Positions 23,280-32,299 of a stretch of 62,751 nt of DNA are shown piece after piece. The stretch lies in assembly GCA_045660745.1 (NCBI GenBank), contig JAZREJ010000053.1, positions 1-62,751 of the forward strand, read 5' to 3'. The number at the start of each line of letters is the position of its first letter. Positions within the stretch are counted from its first letter, which is position 1. Both the position numbers and the translations under genes were made by a program. The notes beneath the pieces are model-generated. The model saw only the letters and a program-made list of their open reading frames with translations. It had not been told where the DNA came from and searched no databases. Origin of the DNA: RGIG6353 sp045660745. GTDB taxonomy: Bacteria > Bacillota > Clostridia > Oscillospirales > SIG627.

Positions 23280-24542
23280 TTAACTATGTAAGCCTTGGTT
23301 ATGAGTGTGATCCAAAGAGTCAATAAGTCCTGCATTGTTAAGCATTCGGCGATAACACCCCAATATATAACTGTATTCTTTGCGATATCCGTGGTCTGGT
23401 TCAAGCGCACGAATTAAGGTTTCCAGATCTTCGATTGTAATTCCATGCTTTTCGTAATCCTGTATGGTTTTGGTGGAAAGCCAATCAACGGTGTATATCT
23501 CATCTCCCTTTTTTATAGAAAAGGTATCGGGAATATCACCCACTCTGTAGAAATCAAGAAGTGCCTCCTTATTTTTGGAACGGAGGGATGTAAGAGCCTC
23601 ATCAGGTATAATTCCTTGTAGCTTGTTAAGGTCAAGCTTGTTATCGACAATAAAATTTATAACGTTAAATTCCGAGAAATCTCGCGCCCCATAATTGTCC
23701 TCGACGAGAAATTCATTTGCCCATTCTTCATACTCTTCATCGGTTACCATTTTACGCAACTCTTCTGGAATGACGTAGAATGAAGGTTTAAATTCAAGCT
23801 CTCTGAGAGGTACAAAGCCGCTTAAGTTAAAGTCCGGATTTAACACTTTGGCATTCATAACGATAGGCACACAAGCAAAAGCGAATTCAGATTTATTAAT
23901 TCTCAACAGGTAATCATCGGCAATAAGGTCTTCATATTCAATACCGTGCTTTTTGTAGTCGCTTGCGCTGTGGGTTGCAAGCCATTCAAGTGAATATATT
24001 TCTCCGTCAACAACTAAGGAATATTTATTGGCAAAGCATCTGTTGACTTCTTTTATGTCACCCGAATACAGAGCATTTATCTGTTCTTCGGTAAAAATAT
24101 AACCTGTTTCGGAATTTATTTTTAAAAATGCATCCTTGGGAATATTCAGTTCTTCGACGCCCGCAAGAAGTGTAGCTTCCCACATAGAACGTTTTTCTCC
24201 CCTTTTACTCCATTCAAATGAGTCGACCCACTGGTCATATATCGTGTTGTCTTCAACAAGTTCTCCAAAATAAGAGGGGACTCCGTAAAACAAAAAAGTA
24301 TATTTGGTGGATATCTCATCGCGAGCACTTCCTCCGATTCCGGAATTTTCACTGCTGACTGTAAAATCCTCTATTATCTCAGGCTCAACCTCAATCGGCG
24401 TCTCTTCCGTAGCGGAAGGCTCTTGTATTTCGATGTTTAAAGCAGTAGAATCAGACATTTTCACCGCATTCCTTGAGCAAGAGGCAAGAAGAAGCGAGAG
24501 CATAAGTATAAGTGTAATAGAAAAATAGTATTTGTTTTTCAT
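23280..24542 (-). CDS. lipoprotein with internal duplication, unknown function
   Basis: A lipoprotein of about 420 residues starting at 24542 (MKNKYYFSI) after GAAAGGAGACGAC. The lipobox is LLLASC. Two related segments recur: VDGEIYSLEWLATHSASDYKK followed by HGIEYEDL (middle), and KGDEIYTVDWLSTKTIQDYEK followed by HGITIEDL (C-terminal), so the mature protein contains an internal duplication. No catalytic motif or known family is seen. It is anchored outside the cell, in a cluster of exported proteins next to an ECF sigma factor pair. Spacing and terminator copy 3 show it is transcribed separately from the lipoprotein gene downstream. Confidence 0.75.
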   Translation of the reverse strand: MKNKYYFSITLILMLSLLLASCSRNAVKMSDSTALNIEIQEPSATEETPIEVEPEIIEDFTVSSENSGIGGSARDEISTKYTFLFYGVPSYFGELVEDNTIYDQWVDSFEWSKRGEKRSMWEATLLAGVEELNIPKDAFLKINSETGYIFTEEQINALYSGDIKEVNRCFANKYSLVVDGEIYSLEWLATHSASDYKKHGIEYEDLIADDYLLRINKSEFAFACVPIVMNAKVLNPDFNLSGFVPLRELEFKPSFYVIPEELRKMVTDEEYEEWANEFLVEDNYGARDFSEFNVINFIVDNKLDLNKLQGIIPDEALTSLRSKNKEALLDFYRVGDIPDTFSIKKGDEIYTVDWLSTKTIQDYEKHGITIEDLETLIRALEPDHGYRKEYSYILGCYRRMLNNAGLIDSLDHTHNQGLHS

Positions 24543-24595
24543 AGTCGTCTCCTTTCTCAATAAAAGTTATATTAGCATATATGAAATTTGTTTAA

Positions 24596-25762
24596 TTAAT
24601 CATACGATGATAAATTTCCAAAAAACGGGACATTCGGGAAAAATCTTTGTGGATTGACCGTATTGGTAGCTGTTGCAGAAAGGCTTCCATCGTAATTTGC
24701 GTCAAAATGAAGGTGCGTTCCGCAAGTAGCACAATAACTTGGATTCTGACAAGATCCACCTATATTACCACTATTACATTCTTCGTTTTTATGAGGCGTT
24801 GGATAAACCTGACCGGTATTCCCAACTTTACCGATATACTGTCCCGTTGTTACAGTTGAATATAGAGCTATATCCGGACTGATCTCACTCATATGTAAAT
24901 ATCGCACTCTTATCCTTTTACTGGTTAAAGGGTCAATGGCATTTGTCTCAACCACAATATATTTGCCTGCTGTTGCACTTGTCTCGGATTTCATTACTAC
25001 TCTTCCTTCGTATACGTTGTTTATTATATGACCGTACGTCGCCGCATCTCCGGCAGAATTGGTTATATCAAATCCAAAGTGGTCAGTTCTCATTTTATAA
25101 CCCGAGGATATCCGGTAATTGTTATACGATGAAGCAAACATATATTGAAATCCCAATTCATCGTAGTCGCCTGATGCAAGCTCTTCCAGCGTCCACATCT
25201 GATTTGAAGCACCCGCATAAGACGAAACAAAAACGTTACCCGCGGAGGTCGCCGTTGTGCCGCTTGATGTACCGTTTGAGGATCCGTAAGCGGTAAGAGC
25301 AACTGCCATATTGGATTTTGCTGTAATAACATATTTGCCGTTTGACTGTCTTGTGACATACCAAAGCTGAGCCGAATTGTCACCGGAGGAATAAAGCTGT
25401 ACATTACATCCGGAAACCACCATGTTGTTGGATTGATTTACGCTGAGCACTTTGTCTGTACCGTTTGAACTACACATAGCATATATGCGGTATGCCGCCT
25501 GACTTGAGTCATAAACAAGCTTAAACATCTGTTCTACGGAATAGTCCTTAGTCCATTGATATATGTTTGTTCCATCATTGTCATTTCCCATATGAACGTT
25601 TAAATACTTTCCGCTTGCCTGATTTGAAATACAATAAACAGCGTCATCTACAACTCCTACTGCTCTGTTATTGACAGAAACGTTAACGTTCGCAGAAACG
25701 CAAAAGCTAAACGCACTTATGAGTAGAGTGACCAAGAGCAAATAAATCGTAATTTTTTTCAT
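24596..25762 (-). CDS. secreted ricin-type lectin/M23 metallopeptidase
   Basis: A 388-residue exported protein with a type I signal peptide (about 1-25, cleavage near CVSA). A ricin B-type beta-trefoil (about 40-195) contains repeats such as GKYLNVHMGNDNDGTNIYQW and Q-x-W-type ends (MWTLEE). An M23 peptidase domain (about 225-375) has zinc-ligand motif H-x3-D (DHFGFDI) and H-x-H (THLHFD). M23 enzymes cleave peptidoglycan cross-bridges. Unusually, four cysteines (NEEC, GGSC, PSYC, ATC) are packed into about 25 residues just before the H-x-H. A cell-wall or neighbour-directed lytic role is likely; the ricin domain should bind glycan. Confidence 0.88.
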   Translation of the reverse strand: MKKITIYLLLVTLLISAFSFCVSANVNVSVNNRAVGVVDDAVYCISNQASGKYLNVHMGNDNDGTNIYQWTKDYSVEQMFKLVYDSSQAAYRIYAMCSSNGTDKVLSVNQSNNMVVSGCNVQLYSSGDNSAQLWYVTRQSNGKYVITAKSNMAVALTAYGSSNGTSSGTTATSAGNVFVSSYAGASNQMWTLEELASGDYDELGFQYMFASSYNNYRISSGYKMRTDHFGFDITNSAGDAATYGHIINNVYEGRVVMKSETSATAGKYIVVETNAIDPLTSKRIRVRYLHMSEISPDIALYSTVTTGQYIGKVGNTGQVYPTPHKNEECNSGNIGGSCQNPSYCATCGTHLHFDANYDGSLSATATNTVNPQRFFPNVPFFGNLSSYD

Positions 25763-25825
25763 TTAAACCCTCCTATTATTTTGTCGAATACATTAAACGT
25801 ACTTTACGGTAATTTCCGCTCATAT

Positions 25826-26248
25826 TCAGTGTCCCTGACACAAAGCTGTCGCACTGTCTGACACGGTTTCTGTAACTCCGTTTTTAGTAAGTGTTGCATC
25901 AACGACTATTTTGTGTTCTCTGCCTCTGATACCGATAAATGTTTCGCTTATGGTTAAAGAGTCTTGGTTCTCACTATAGTGCCAGTCCTTTGCGATCTCT
26001 ATCCATTCTCCCGCGGAGGTTTTGTAATAGAGAGTTACGGTTGCGTCAATGTTGGTAACTCCTGTCGCTCCAACAATATAAGCCTCTACTGTGCCTACAT
26101 TCCCATTAAAAGACAAATAAGCTGTAGCACCGGAAGAATTGTCCCATCGCGGTATAACAGGTTCGGGGACTGCAGCTGATACGGTAAGTGCAAGTGACGA
26201 TGCAAGTATACAGAGCACCAATATAATTGCCGTTTTCCTTGTATTCAT
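25826..26248 (-). CDS. small secreted beta-rich protein (DUF6147-like)
   Basis: A protein of about 140 residues with a clear signal peptide (MNTRKTAIILVLCILASSLALTVSA, written here as a position range 1-24 in effect) and a mature region of about 115 residues made of short beta strands (TVTLYYKTSAGEWIEIAKDW, KIVVDATLTKNGVTETVSD). The order resembles DUF6147-type secreted proteins of Clostridia, of unknown role. The start at 26248 is chosen for its ribosome site and signal peptide. It lies 63 bp upstream of the ricin/M23 gene on the same strand and may share its transcript. Confidence 0.65.
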   Translation of the reverse strand: MNTRKTAIILVLCILASSLALTVSAAVPEPVIPRWDNSSGATAYLSFNGNVGTVEAYIVGATGVTNIDATVTLYYKTSAGEWIEIAKDWHYSENQDSLTISETFIGIRGREHKIVVDATLTKNGVTETVSDSATALCQGH

Positions 26249-26454
26249 AAAATTGTCCTTTCGTCGCACGCCCGAAAGACTGAGGGGGGTCCTGCAAGCT
26301 TTGTTTTAAGAGGAAGAAAGCTATCTTCGTCTTAACGTCTCTAAATCATCACCTCCGTGCATTTTTTACCCTCTCTGTTATAATATAACAAATCGGGCAA
26401 TGATTTCATTTCTGTTTTTTTACAATTTTTTCAATTTTTTTAAAAAATTTTATT

Positions 26455-27156
26455 TTATTCTATGCTTTCCGCAACAGTAATAACGTATTTTGCGTCAAGA
26501 ATCGAAGAATGGCAATAAATAATATATGCGTATGAGTCATCGTGCCAAGTAAGCGTCTTTGTACCGTCATCATATTCAAAAAGCTTGGCATCAAAGCCGT
26601 TCACCTTTGTGTCGCTTATTTTACAGTGCTCATTGTTAAGTTTTGCGGGATTCTTTGCTATTATCATTTGCTGACAGACCAAAACCCGCTCGCCATCCTT
26701 ATAGTAGCCCACGATATACATATTTCGCCCCTCCATTATCACCCGTCTTTCGGCATCACTCGGGTAAACAGTCGGCTCGCGATAATCCTCCAGGAATTTT
26801 GGGACGTCCTTTTCGGAATTATAAAATACGTCGGCGTGATTCCCTTTGTCGTTTATTAATATCCTAAAAAGTGTTGCACGGACATTAGGGAAAGCCATAC
26901 AAGCGGCAACAGTCAGAATACAAAAGCAAAAGACTGCCGCGACCGTCCTTTTAAGCCAAGTCGGAGTGTGATAACGGGAAGCGCCCTTTTCCTCCATTGC
27001 CATGCTCTTTCTAACTCTTCGCAATGTGTTTTCGGGAATCGTAATATCTGACGTATCAAGGTTTGAGGCGTACTCCGCGTCCTCGTCTATCAGCACCTTG
27101 GCTGATTCTCCCAGCGCCTCGTCAAACTTTTTTTCATCTGAATTCATCAAGCTCAT
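26455..27156 (-). CDS. DUF4367 membrane protein, sigma-factor partner
   Basis: A 233-residue single-pass membrane protein: a cytoplasmic N-terminal region (about 1-68) with the segment ITIPENTLRRVRKSM, a membrane helix (about 70-92, VAAVFCFCILTVAACMAF) and an extracellular DUF4367 domain (about 130-233, MYIVGYYKDGERVLVCQQ, LTWHDDSYAYIIYC). It overlaps the end of the sigma factor gene by 23 nt. Such pairs are common in Clostridia, and the membrane protein is presumed to act as anti-sigma factor and sensor. The two genes are transcribed towards the exported-protein cluster, which could be their target. Confidence 0.82.
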   Translation of the reverse strand: MSLMNSDEKKFDEALGESAKVLIDEDAEYASNLDTSDITIPENTLRRVRKSMAMEEKGASRYHTPTWLKRTVAAVFCFCILTVAACMAFPNVRATLFRILINDKGNHADVFYNSEKDVPKFLEDYREPTVYPSDAERRVIMEGRNMYIVGYYKDGERVLVCQQMIIAKNPAKLNNEHCKISDTKVNGFDAKLFEYDDGTKTLTWHDDSYAYIIYCHSSILDAKYVITVAESIE

Positions 27157-27703
27157 CTCCTATAAGTTCCAATAGTTTCTTTTTCGCACGAAACAGGCGC
27201 AAGCCTACGGCATTCGGTGTTATGTGCAATATTTTTGCTGCTTCCACGTTTGAATAACCGAAGTTATATACAAGATTTAAAACGTCGCGGTACTCATCAG
27301 GCAATTCTTTCATATGCTTCTTGAGTATCTCGACCGCCTCCTTTGATATGTATTCTTCCTCAAGACTTGACAAAGACGGTATATCAAATGTCGCGTCATA
27401 CTCCCCATAGCAGAGAAAGGACTCGCGTTTTATTCGGCGCTTGTTCTTTCTGTAAACGTTTATAGCCGCGTTTCTACTATATATAACGATCTGAGATACT
27501 ATTTCATTTCTCGTTGCGTGGGAAAATTTTTGAATATTTTTTATAACGCTTATCATAACCTCGCTTAAAGCTTCCTCGGCATCATGCTCGTTGTGCAAAA
27601 TATCAAGTGCAATTTTATATATAAGCTTGTTATGATCTTCAAAAATTTTCTCGGCACAGCTTGTTTCATGAGGGTCAAGAGCAAGCATGAGTGCAAATAT
27701 CAA
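27134..27703 (-). CDS. ECF-type RNA polymerase sigma factor
   Basis: A 189-residue sigma-70-like factor. Region 2 (about 18-85) contains KIFEDHNKLIYKIALDIL and EHDAEEALSEVMISV; region 4 (about 125-180) contains LPDEYRDVLNLVYNFGYSNVEAAKILHI. It starts at TTG 27703 with AAGGAGG 8 nt upstream, and the alignment with relatives (MxxALxxLD...) also supports this start. It probably directs polymerase to a small regulon in response to the DUF4367 partner, whose gene overlaps its 3' end. Confidence 0.88.
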   Translation of the reverse strand: MIFALMLALDPHETSCAEKIFEDHNKLIYKIALDILHNEHDAEEALSEVMISVIKNIQKFSHATRNEIVSQIVIYSRNAAINVYRKNKRRIKRESFLCYGEYDATFDIPSLSSLEEEYISKEAVEILKKHMKELPDEYRDVLNLVYNFGYSNVEAAKILHITPNAVGLRLFRAKKKLLELIGDELDEFR

Positions 27704-27806
27704 AAGGCATTCCTCCTTAGTACGCCTTGAGTCATTTCAGCGTACCGCTTTAATTTTATCATACAAAAATATTTCGTGTCAACTCAATATCCGTGAAAAA
27801 GCAAAA

Positions 27807-27836
27807 AAATCAAGTCTGCACCAAACAGACTTGATT
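27807..27836 (-). terminator. terminator with CAAGTCTG stem, copy 4
   Basis: ATCAAGTCTG and CAGACTTGAT pair around a 7-nt loop, with a T-run on the minus strand, just after the GH116-type gene. Confidence 0.8.
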
Positions 27837-27843
27837 CCATATT

Positions 27844-30621
27844 TTATGCTTTTGTAAATCTTATGCTCTCACACCCGAGGTCAATTTCAAGATGAACAAT
27901 TGTTTTGCCGTCACGGTATTCCACGCTGCCCCTGTCACACGTCCAACGTCCGTCGAGAACAACCGTATTAAAGGAATAACCCTTCACGGCTTTAACGGGG
28001 GTGAGGATTATTTCGCTTTCAATACTGTTTCTCACAATTTCAAACCACGAATAGGTAAGAAATACGGGAAGTCTTTCACCGCCTCTTAATTTCACGGACA
28101 ATTCTATTCTACCCTTTCCGCAATCCACCACAAGTCCCGCAAGTGCTTCAAGCATATTCCAGCTTGCGGGGGCGGTCATATAGTAAGGAAGTCCGAAGCG
28201 CTTACCCTCAAAGCTATAGGTGAGTGACTGATCAAAGTGGGTGGACACACCCGGATTATTGATTACCTGCTCGTTTATTTCGGCAAACCGCCAGGCGGGT
28301 ACGGGATTATTTGCGTAAAGAGAAGCGGAGGCAAGATAGGCGAAGGGATACTGGTAGAAGCCGGGGGTCTCTTCCCTTCTTCCGCCCTGATCGGATATTC
28401 CCTTATCACCGATACATTCACGGGCAATATTCATACATGATTTTGCAATGGTATCAAGGTCAACAAGAGGCTTGATTCCCGCTCTCAACGATGCCCACTC
28501 ACCTGCAAAGGAGGCTATAAAGCAGGACTCGTCATACTCTTTTTTCTTCGGGTCATATGCGTTACGGAAATATCCCCCGTCCTCATTCCAAAGATGTGTC
28601 ATTCGATATTCCTGAGCCTTTTGTGCAAGGGCTTCCCAACGGCTTGCGCACTCGCTCTCGCCAAGCGTTGTCGCTACGGCAGAGCCTATTCTGTAGGATG
28701 CAATCTGCATGGTTGCGATAAAGGAGTTAACTCCTTCCCAGAACTGATTATCATAGGTTGTGCCACGTCCTGCACATATAAACGGAATTCCGACGTTTAA
28801 ATCGTCAAGCGTCAAGGTCCACTCAATTCCCTTCTTGATATGCGGAAAATTGAGCTTCAAAAATTCGATATCACCCGTTCTCTGGTAATGGTGATATACC
28901 TGAATTATGTAGGCGGTCACAAGGTCGGGCCATATCTTGAAGGAGCGTATGCCGAATTTTATCCCCGCAAAGCCAAGCTCATGCGCACAGATTCCTTCAG
29001 GGGTCTGAGCACGTCGGAACATATCGGTTTCGTTCTCATCAAGAGTCGGGAAAAAGGTTGTGTAATAGACCTGAGATGCAGTTCTCTGGTCGAGAGTACC
29101 AAGGCATCCACTCATGCCCGAAGGAGACTCGTTTATGGAGAAATCTCCGTTTTTATCATACCACGAGCAGGTAACTGCGGCAAAGCGGTCATCAAGAAGT
29201 CTCGTCTTAAACCATTTCGGAAGACTTGAGCGGTTGATAATATCGTTAACCTCACGGGTCTCTTTGTAAAGTCTGTCTGATTCGAACTTGACGTAGTCTA
29301 CAATTTCCGCCACGTTTTTAAAGCGGTTTACATATTCCACCCCGAAATCCGTTCCCAAGCTATCGGGGAGATTCGGCATAAACCAAGCGAGAATAAAGCG
29401 AACCCTTTTCTCTTCCCCCGATTTAAGTGTTGCGGGGATGACAAACGCACCCGCACGGAATTCCGACTCATCCTCCAAAGGCTTAAATTCAAGTGCTTCG
29501 GAGGCAAGATAGCTTTCAAATTCACGCTCGGCTTCGGGCATTATGGAGCGGTCGGGAATGGCGATAGCCTCCTCCGAGCACCATAGCATATGCTCACCGA
29601 AGCTCATGGGGTTTGAGCAATCGCTTTTTGCCGAAAAGCGTAAGGAATTATTTTCAAAGGTACAATAGCTTTCACGTCTGTCCGACCACACGAAGGAGGA
29701 ATTCCAATTGTGGTAGCAGGGCGGGAAAAGTCTCTTTGAATGATTTACAACGTTCATGCTTCCGCCCACGTTTATGATATTCTCCCAAGAAAACGCAAGC
29801 TTTGAAGTAACCTCAGCCTTACTCGAATTTCTGACTGTCACGTCAAAGACTACAACGGGAAGTGCCGAGTCGGACGGATTATTCGGGATATGCGGTGAGA
29901 AGGCATTTAAAGTTACTTCTACCGGAAGTGAACTGTCCGAAAAACGGATTTGTGCAAAAGGAAACTCGAATTTTTCAAAGAACTTTTCAATAGGCGTATA
30001 TTCAAGACCGAGTGGGTCACCCCTCAAAATTCTTGTTTTACTATCAACACCTATAGCGAAAAACGAGCCTGGCATTCTGTAAATGGGACTATCCTGATTG
30101 TTGTTGCCCGAAAAGGCGGTAAACATTCCGTCGGGGCAAAGCTCCACCTTTCCGCAACCGATACCGCCAAGAGGAATACCCGACGGCATCTCTCCGTATC
30201 CGCAATCCTCAAGGTGATCGAAAAGGAAGCCGTGACGGCGAAGTGACTCCAGCATCTCAGGAGTATATTCGGGCATTTCACGAGCGAAAAAGCCTTGTCC
30301 TTTGCGGTTGGTGTACTGAATGTCAAACTCTTCTTTAGACGAAATCACCCCAAGCTCCTCGGAAAGAAGTATTCGTGATATTTCACACTCACTCTCTACC
30401 GAAACGGTATGCTCTCCTCTGGGGATAGAAATTTTCTCACAGTAAAACGGGATTTGTCCTTCACCTGCGAGAAGGGTGTTCGTTTCAACTCCGTTTACGA
30501 AAACCCTCGTCACACCCACCGCTTTGTCAACGAAGACGTTCAAGTCAAGCTTTCCGTCGAGAGAATTTGAAATTCTGTGCTCTTTTTCTTTTGTATTATC
30601 AAATCCTATTACATCGCTCAT
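27844..30621 (-). CDS. GH116-type glucosidase (GBA2-like glucosylceramidase family)
   Basis: A 925-residue cytoplasmic protein. The N-terminal beta-sandwich half contains the GBA2_N-type start of the conserved region (GEMPSGIPLGGIGCGKVELCPDG is split here: GEMPSGIPLGG then IGCGKVELCPDG, about residues 143-165). The C-terminal (alpha/alpha)6 half contains CSWYDKNGDF and TTYDNQFWEGVNSFIATMQI, matching the T-Y-D-x-x-x-x-G-x-N-S segment of GH116. Retaining beta-glucosidases and beta-xylosidases are known in this family, and human GBA2 cleaves glucosylceramide. There is no signal peptide, so soluble glycosides are more likely substrates. It is longer than usual bacterial members by an N-terminal extension of about 120 residues. 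Monocistronic. Confidence 0.85.
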   Translation of the reverse strand: MSDVIGFDNTKEKEHRISNSLDGKLDLNVFVDKAVGVTRVFVNGVETNTLLAGEGQIPFYCEKISIPRGEHTVSVESECEISRILLSEELGVISSKEEFDIQYTNRKGQGFFAREMPEYTPEMLESLRRHGFLFDHLEDCGYGEMPSGIPLGGIGCGKVELCPDGMFTAFSGNNNQDSPIYRMPGSFFAIGVDSKTRILRGDPLGLEYTPIEKFFEKFEFPFAQIRFSDSSLPVEVTLNAFSPHIPNNPSDSALPVVVFDVTVRNSSKAEVTSKLAFSWENIINVGGSMNVVNHSKRLFPPCYHNWNSSFVWSDRRESYCTFENNSLRFSAKSDCSNPMSFGEHMLWCSEEAIAIPDRSIMPEAEREFESYLASEALEFKPLEDESEFRAGAFVIPATLKSGEEKRVRFILAWFMPNLPDSLGTDFGVEYVNRFKNVAEIVDYVKFESDRLYKETREVNDIINRSSLPKWFKTRLLDDRFAAVTCSWYDKNGDFSINESPSGMSGCLGTLDQRTASQVYYTTFFPTLDENETDMFRRAQTPEGICAHELGFAGIKFGIRSFKIWPDLVTAYIIQVYHHYQRTGDIEFLKLNFPHIKKGIEWTLTLDDLNVGIPFICAGRGTTYDNQFWEGVNSFIATMQIASYRIGSAVATTLGESECASRWEALAQKAQEYRMTHLWNEDGGYFRNAYDPKKKEYDESCFIASFAGEWASLRAGIKPLVDLDTIAKSCMNIARECIGDKGISDQGGRREETPGFYQYPFAYLASASLYANNPVPAWRFAEINEQVINNPGVSTHFDQSLTYSFEGKRFGLPYYMTAPASWNMLEALAGLVVDCGKGRIELSVKLRGGERLPVFLTYSWFEIVRNSIESEIILTPVKAVKGYSFNTVVLDGRWTCDRGSVEYRDGKTIVHLEIDLGCESIRFTKA

Positions 30622-30815
30622 TACATTTCCTCATTTCAACAGGTTCTTAAATCCGAAGGGAGTCAAACCCTTGTCACTTCCCTTCCGCTTAAGCTTTATC
30701 ATAGCATAAAATTCAATCTTTATCAATGATTTTTAAGCCAAAACAGAGAAAATATTAGTCATAATTTGTCTTTTTGCAAAAAATTACACACACCTCTTCT
30801 TTGCAACAAAAACTC

Positions 30816-30844
30816 TTGTAAAAAAAAGAAAAGTATGGTAGAAT
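30816..30844 (+). promoter_or_regulatory. promoter of the metF operon
   Basis: TTGTAA (30816-30821) and TAGAAT (30839-30844) are separated by 17 bp, 36 bp before metF. The leader is too short for a SAM riboswitch and none is seen. Confidence 0.55.
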
Positions 30845-30880
30845 AGAGTGAAATAATATATTTTGAAATCAGGTGGTAAA

Positions 30881-31759
30881 ATGAAGTTATCCGAGCTTTT
30901 AAAAAAAGACGGCTTATATCTTTCCTTTGAGGTATTTCCTCCGAAGACTGATACTGTTTTTGATTCCGTAAAGCACGCAACAGAGGAGATAGCAAAGCTT
31001 TGCCCGTCGTTCATGAGCGTGACTTATGGAGCGGGAGGCGGTACCAGTCGTTACACACTTGAAATTGCAAAAAACATAAAAAACACCTACGGGGTTCCCA
31101 CACTTGCGCACCTGACTTGTGTTTCCTCCACAAGGGAGACGGTCAGGGAGAGAATACGCGACATCAAGGAGGCGGGAATCGAGAATATTATGGCGCTTAG
31201 AGGCGATCTTACCCCTGAGCTTGAAAACAGTGACCGCTCGACGTGGGACTACCAACACGCTATTGACCTTGTGCGCGACATTAAGGAGACAGACAAAAAC
31301 TTCTGCGTGGGAGGTGCCTGCTATCCCGAGGTACATCCCGAAAGCAAAAACCAAAGAGAAGACATTATGTTCCTCAAGGAAAAAGTCGATGCGGGATGCG
31401 AATTTCTCACAACACAAATGTTTTTTGATAACAACCTTTTATATAACTTTCTCTACAAGATACGCGAGGCGGGGATAACCGTTCCCGTAATACCCGGTAT
31501 AATGCCCATAACTCGTGCAAATCAGGTAGAACGCGCGATAAAGCTGTCAGGCTCATTTATGCCACAGCGCTTCAAGAGCCTTGTTGATAAATTCGGACAC
31601 TCTCCCGACGCCATGAAGCAAGCGGGAATTGCATACGCCACAGATCAGATAATAGACCTTTATGCCAACGGCATAAAAAACGTACACGTATATTCTATGA
31701 ACAACCCCGACGTTGCCGAAAAGATTCAAGCAAACCTCTCGGACATTATAAAAAAATGA
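30881..31759 (+). CDS. metF: methylenetetrahydrofolate reductase
   Basis: A 292-residue TIM-barrel flavoprotein that reduces 5,10-methylene-THF to 5-methyl-THF, the methyl donor for MetH. Typical segments are LSFEVFPPKTD near the N-terminus, SVTYGAGGGTSRYT (about 45-58), NIMALRGDL, AFQ-type segment FLTTQMFFDN and PVIPGIMPI. I place the start at ATG 30881 (AGGTGG 4 nt upstream) instead of a TTG six codons earlier. It overlaps the next gene by 4 nt (ATGA), so reductase, reactivation protein and methionine synthase are translationally coupled. Confidence 0.95.
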   Translation: MKLSELLKKDGLYLSFEVFPPKTDTVFDSVKHATEEIAKLCPSFMSVTYGAGGGTSRYTLEIAKNIKNTYGVPTLAHLTCVSSTRETVRERIRDIKEAGIENIMALRGDLTPELENSDRSTWDYQHAIDLVRDIKETDKNFCVGGACYPEVHPESKNQREDIMFLKEKVDAGCEFLTTQMFFDNNLLYNFLYKIREAGITVPVIPGIMPITRANQVERAIKLSGSFMPQRFKSLVDKFGHSPDAMKQAGIAYATDQIIDLYANGIKNVHVYSMNNPDVAEKIQANLSDIIKK

Positions 31760-32298
31760 ACGTATTTACAAAAAACTACTCACCCCCCGAAACAGACCGT
31801 GCGGAGATAAAGCGATATGCGGGCATTCGCAAGTCGGATAATGAAACGGATGCGCTTCTTGAATCCTGTCTTGAAGAAGCACTTCGACATATCTCGTACA
31901 AGCTTTGCTATACAAGACTTCACACGTCGGAGCTACCTGAACAGTTCCGCAAGCTTGAAATACTCAAAGATTGCAAGGAGGCAATTTTATTTGCCGCCAC
32001 CCTCGGTATAGAATATGACAGACTTATATCGCGTTACGGTATAAGCTCCCCTTCGCGGGCACTTCTTCTTCAGGCAATAGGGGCTGAGAGAATAGAGAGC
32101 CTTTGCGACGTTTTTTGCTCGGAGTTTAAAAACGCCACAAAACGTTTCAGCCCCGGCTTCGGCGGTTTGGAATTTGGCGCGCAGTTCGAGCTGTTCAATT
32201 TATTGAATCCGTCCGCTCATATCGGACTCACGCTCTCATCACAGCTAATAATGTCACCGTCAAAATCGGTAAGTGCCATATTTGGGCTAAGGAGTTAA
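31756..32298 (+). CDS. stand-alone methionine synthase reactivation-domain protein
   Basis: A 180-residue protein equivalent to the C-terminal activation domain of full-length MetH: RFSPGFGGLEFGAQFELFNLL followed by SAHIGLTLSSQLIMSPSKSVSAIFG matches the SAM-binding R-x-S-x-G-Y/F-G and P-x-K-S segments. This domain binds SAM and supports reductive remethylation of cob(II)alamin. It is encoded separately between metF (4-nt overlap) and metH (1-bp gap), because the metH product here lacks it. The electron donor is not in the window. Confidence 0.88.
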   Translation: MNVFTKNYSPPETDRAEIKRYAGIRKSDNETDALLESCLEEALRHISYKLCYTRLHTSELPEQFRKLEILKDCKEAILFAATLGIEYDRLISRYGISSPSRALLLQAIGAERIESLCDVFCSEFKNATKRFSPGFGGLEFGAQFELFNLLNPSAHIGLTLSSQLIMSPSKSVSAIFGLRS

Positions 32299-32299
32299 A

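Noticed and set aside
20882..27836. Repeated CAAGTCTG palindromes as a CRISPR array
   Set aside because: The copies are thousands of bases apart, each at a gene end with a T-run, and there are no spacers or cas genes.
30722..30880. SAM or cobalamin riboswitch before metF
   Set aside because: The region after the promoter is only about 30 bp and has none of the conserved core motifs.
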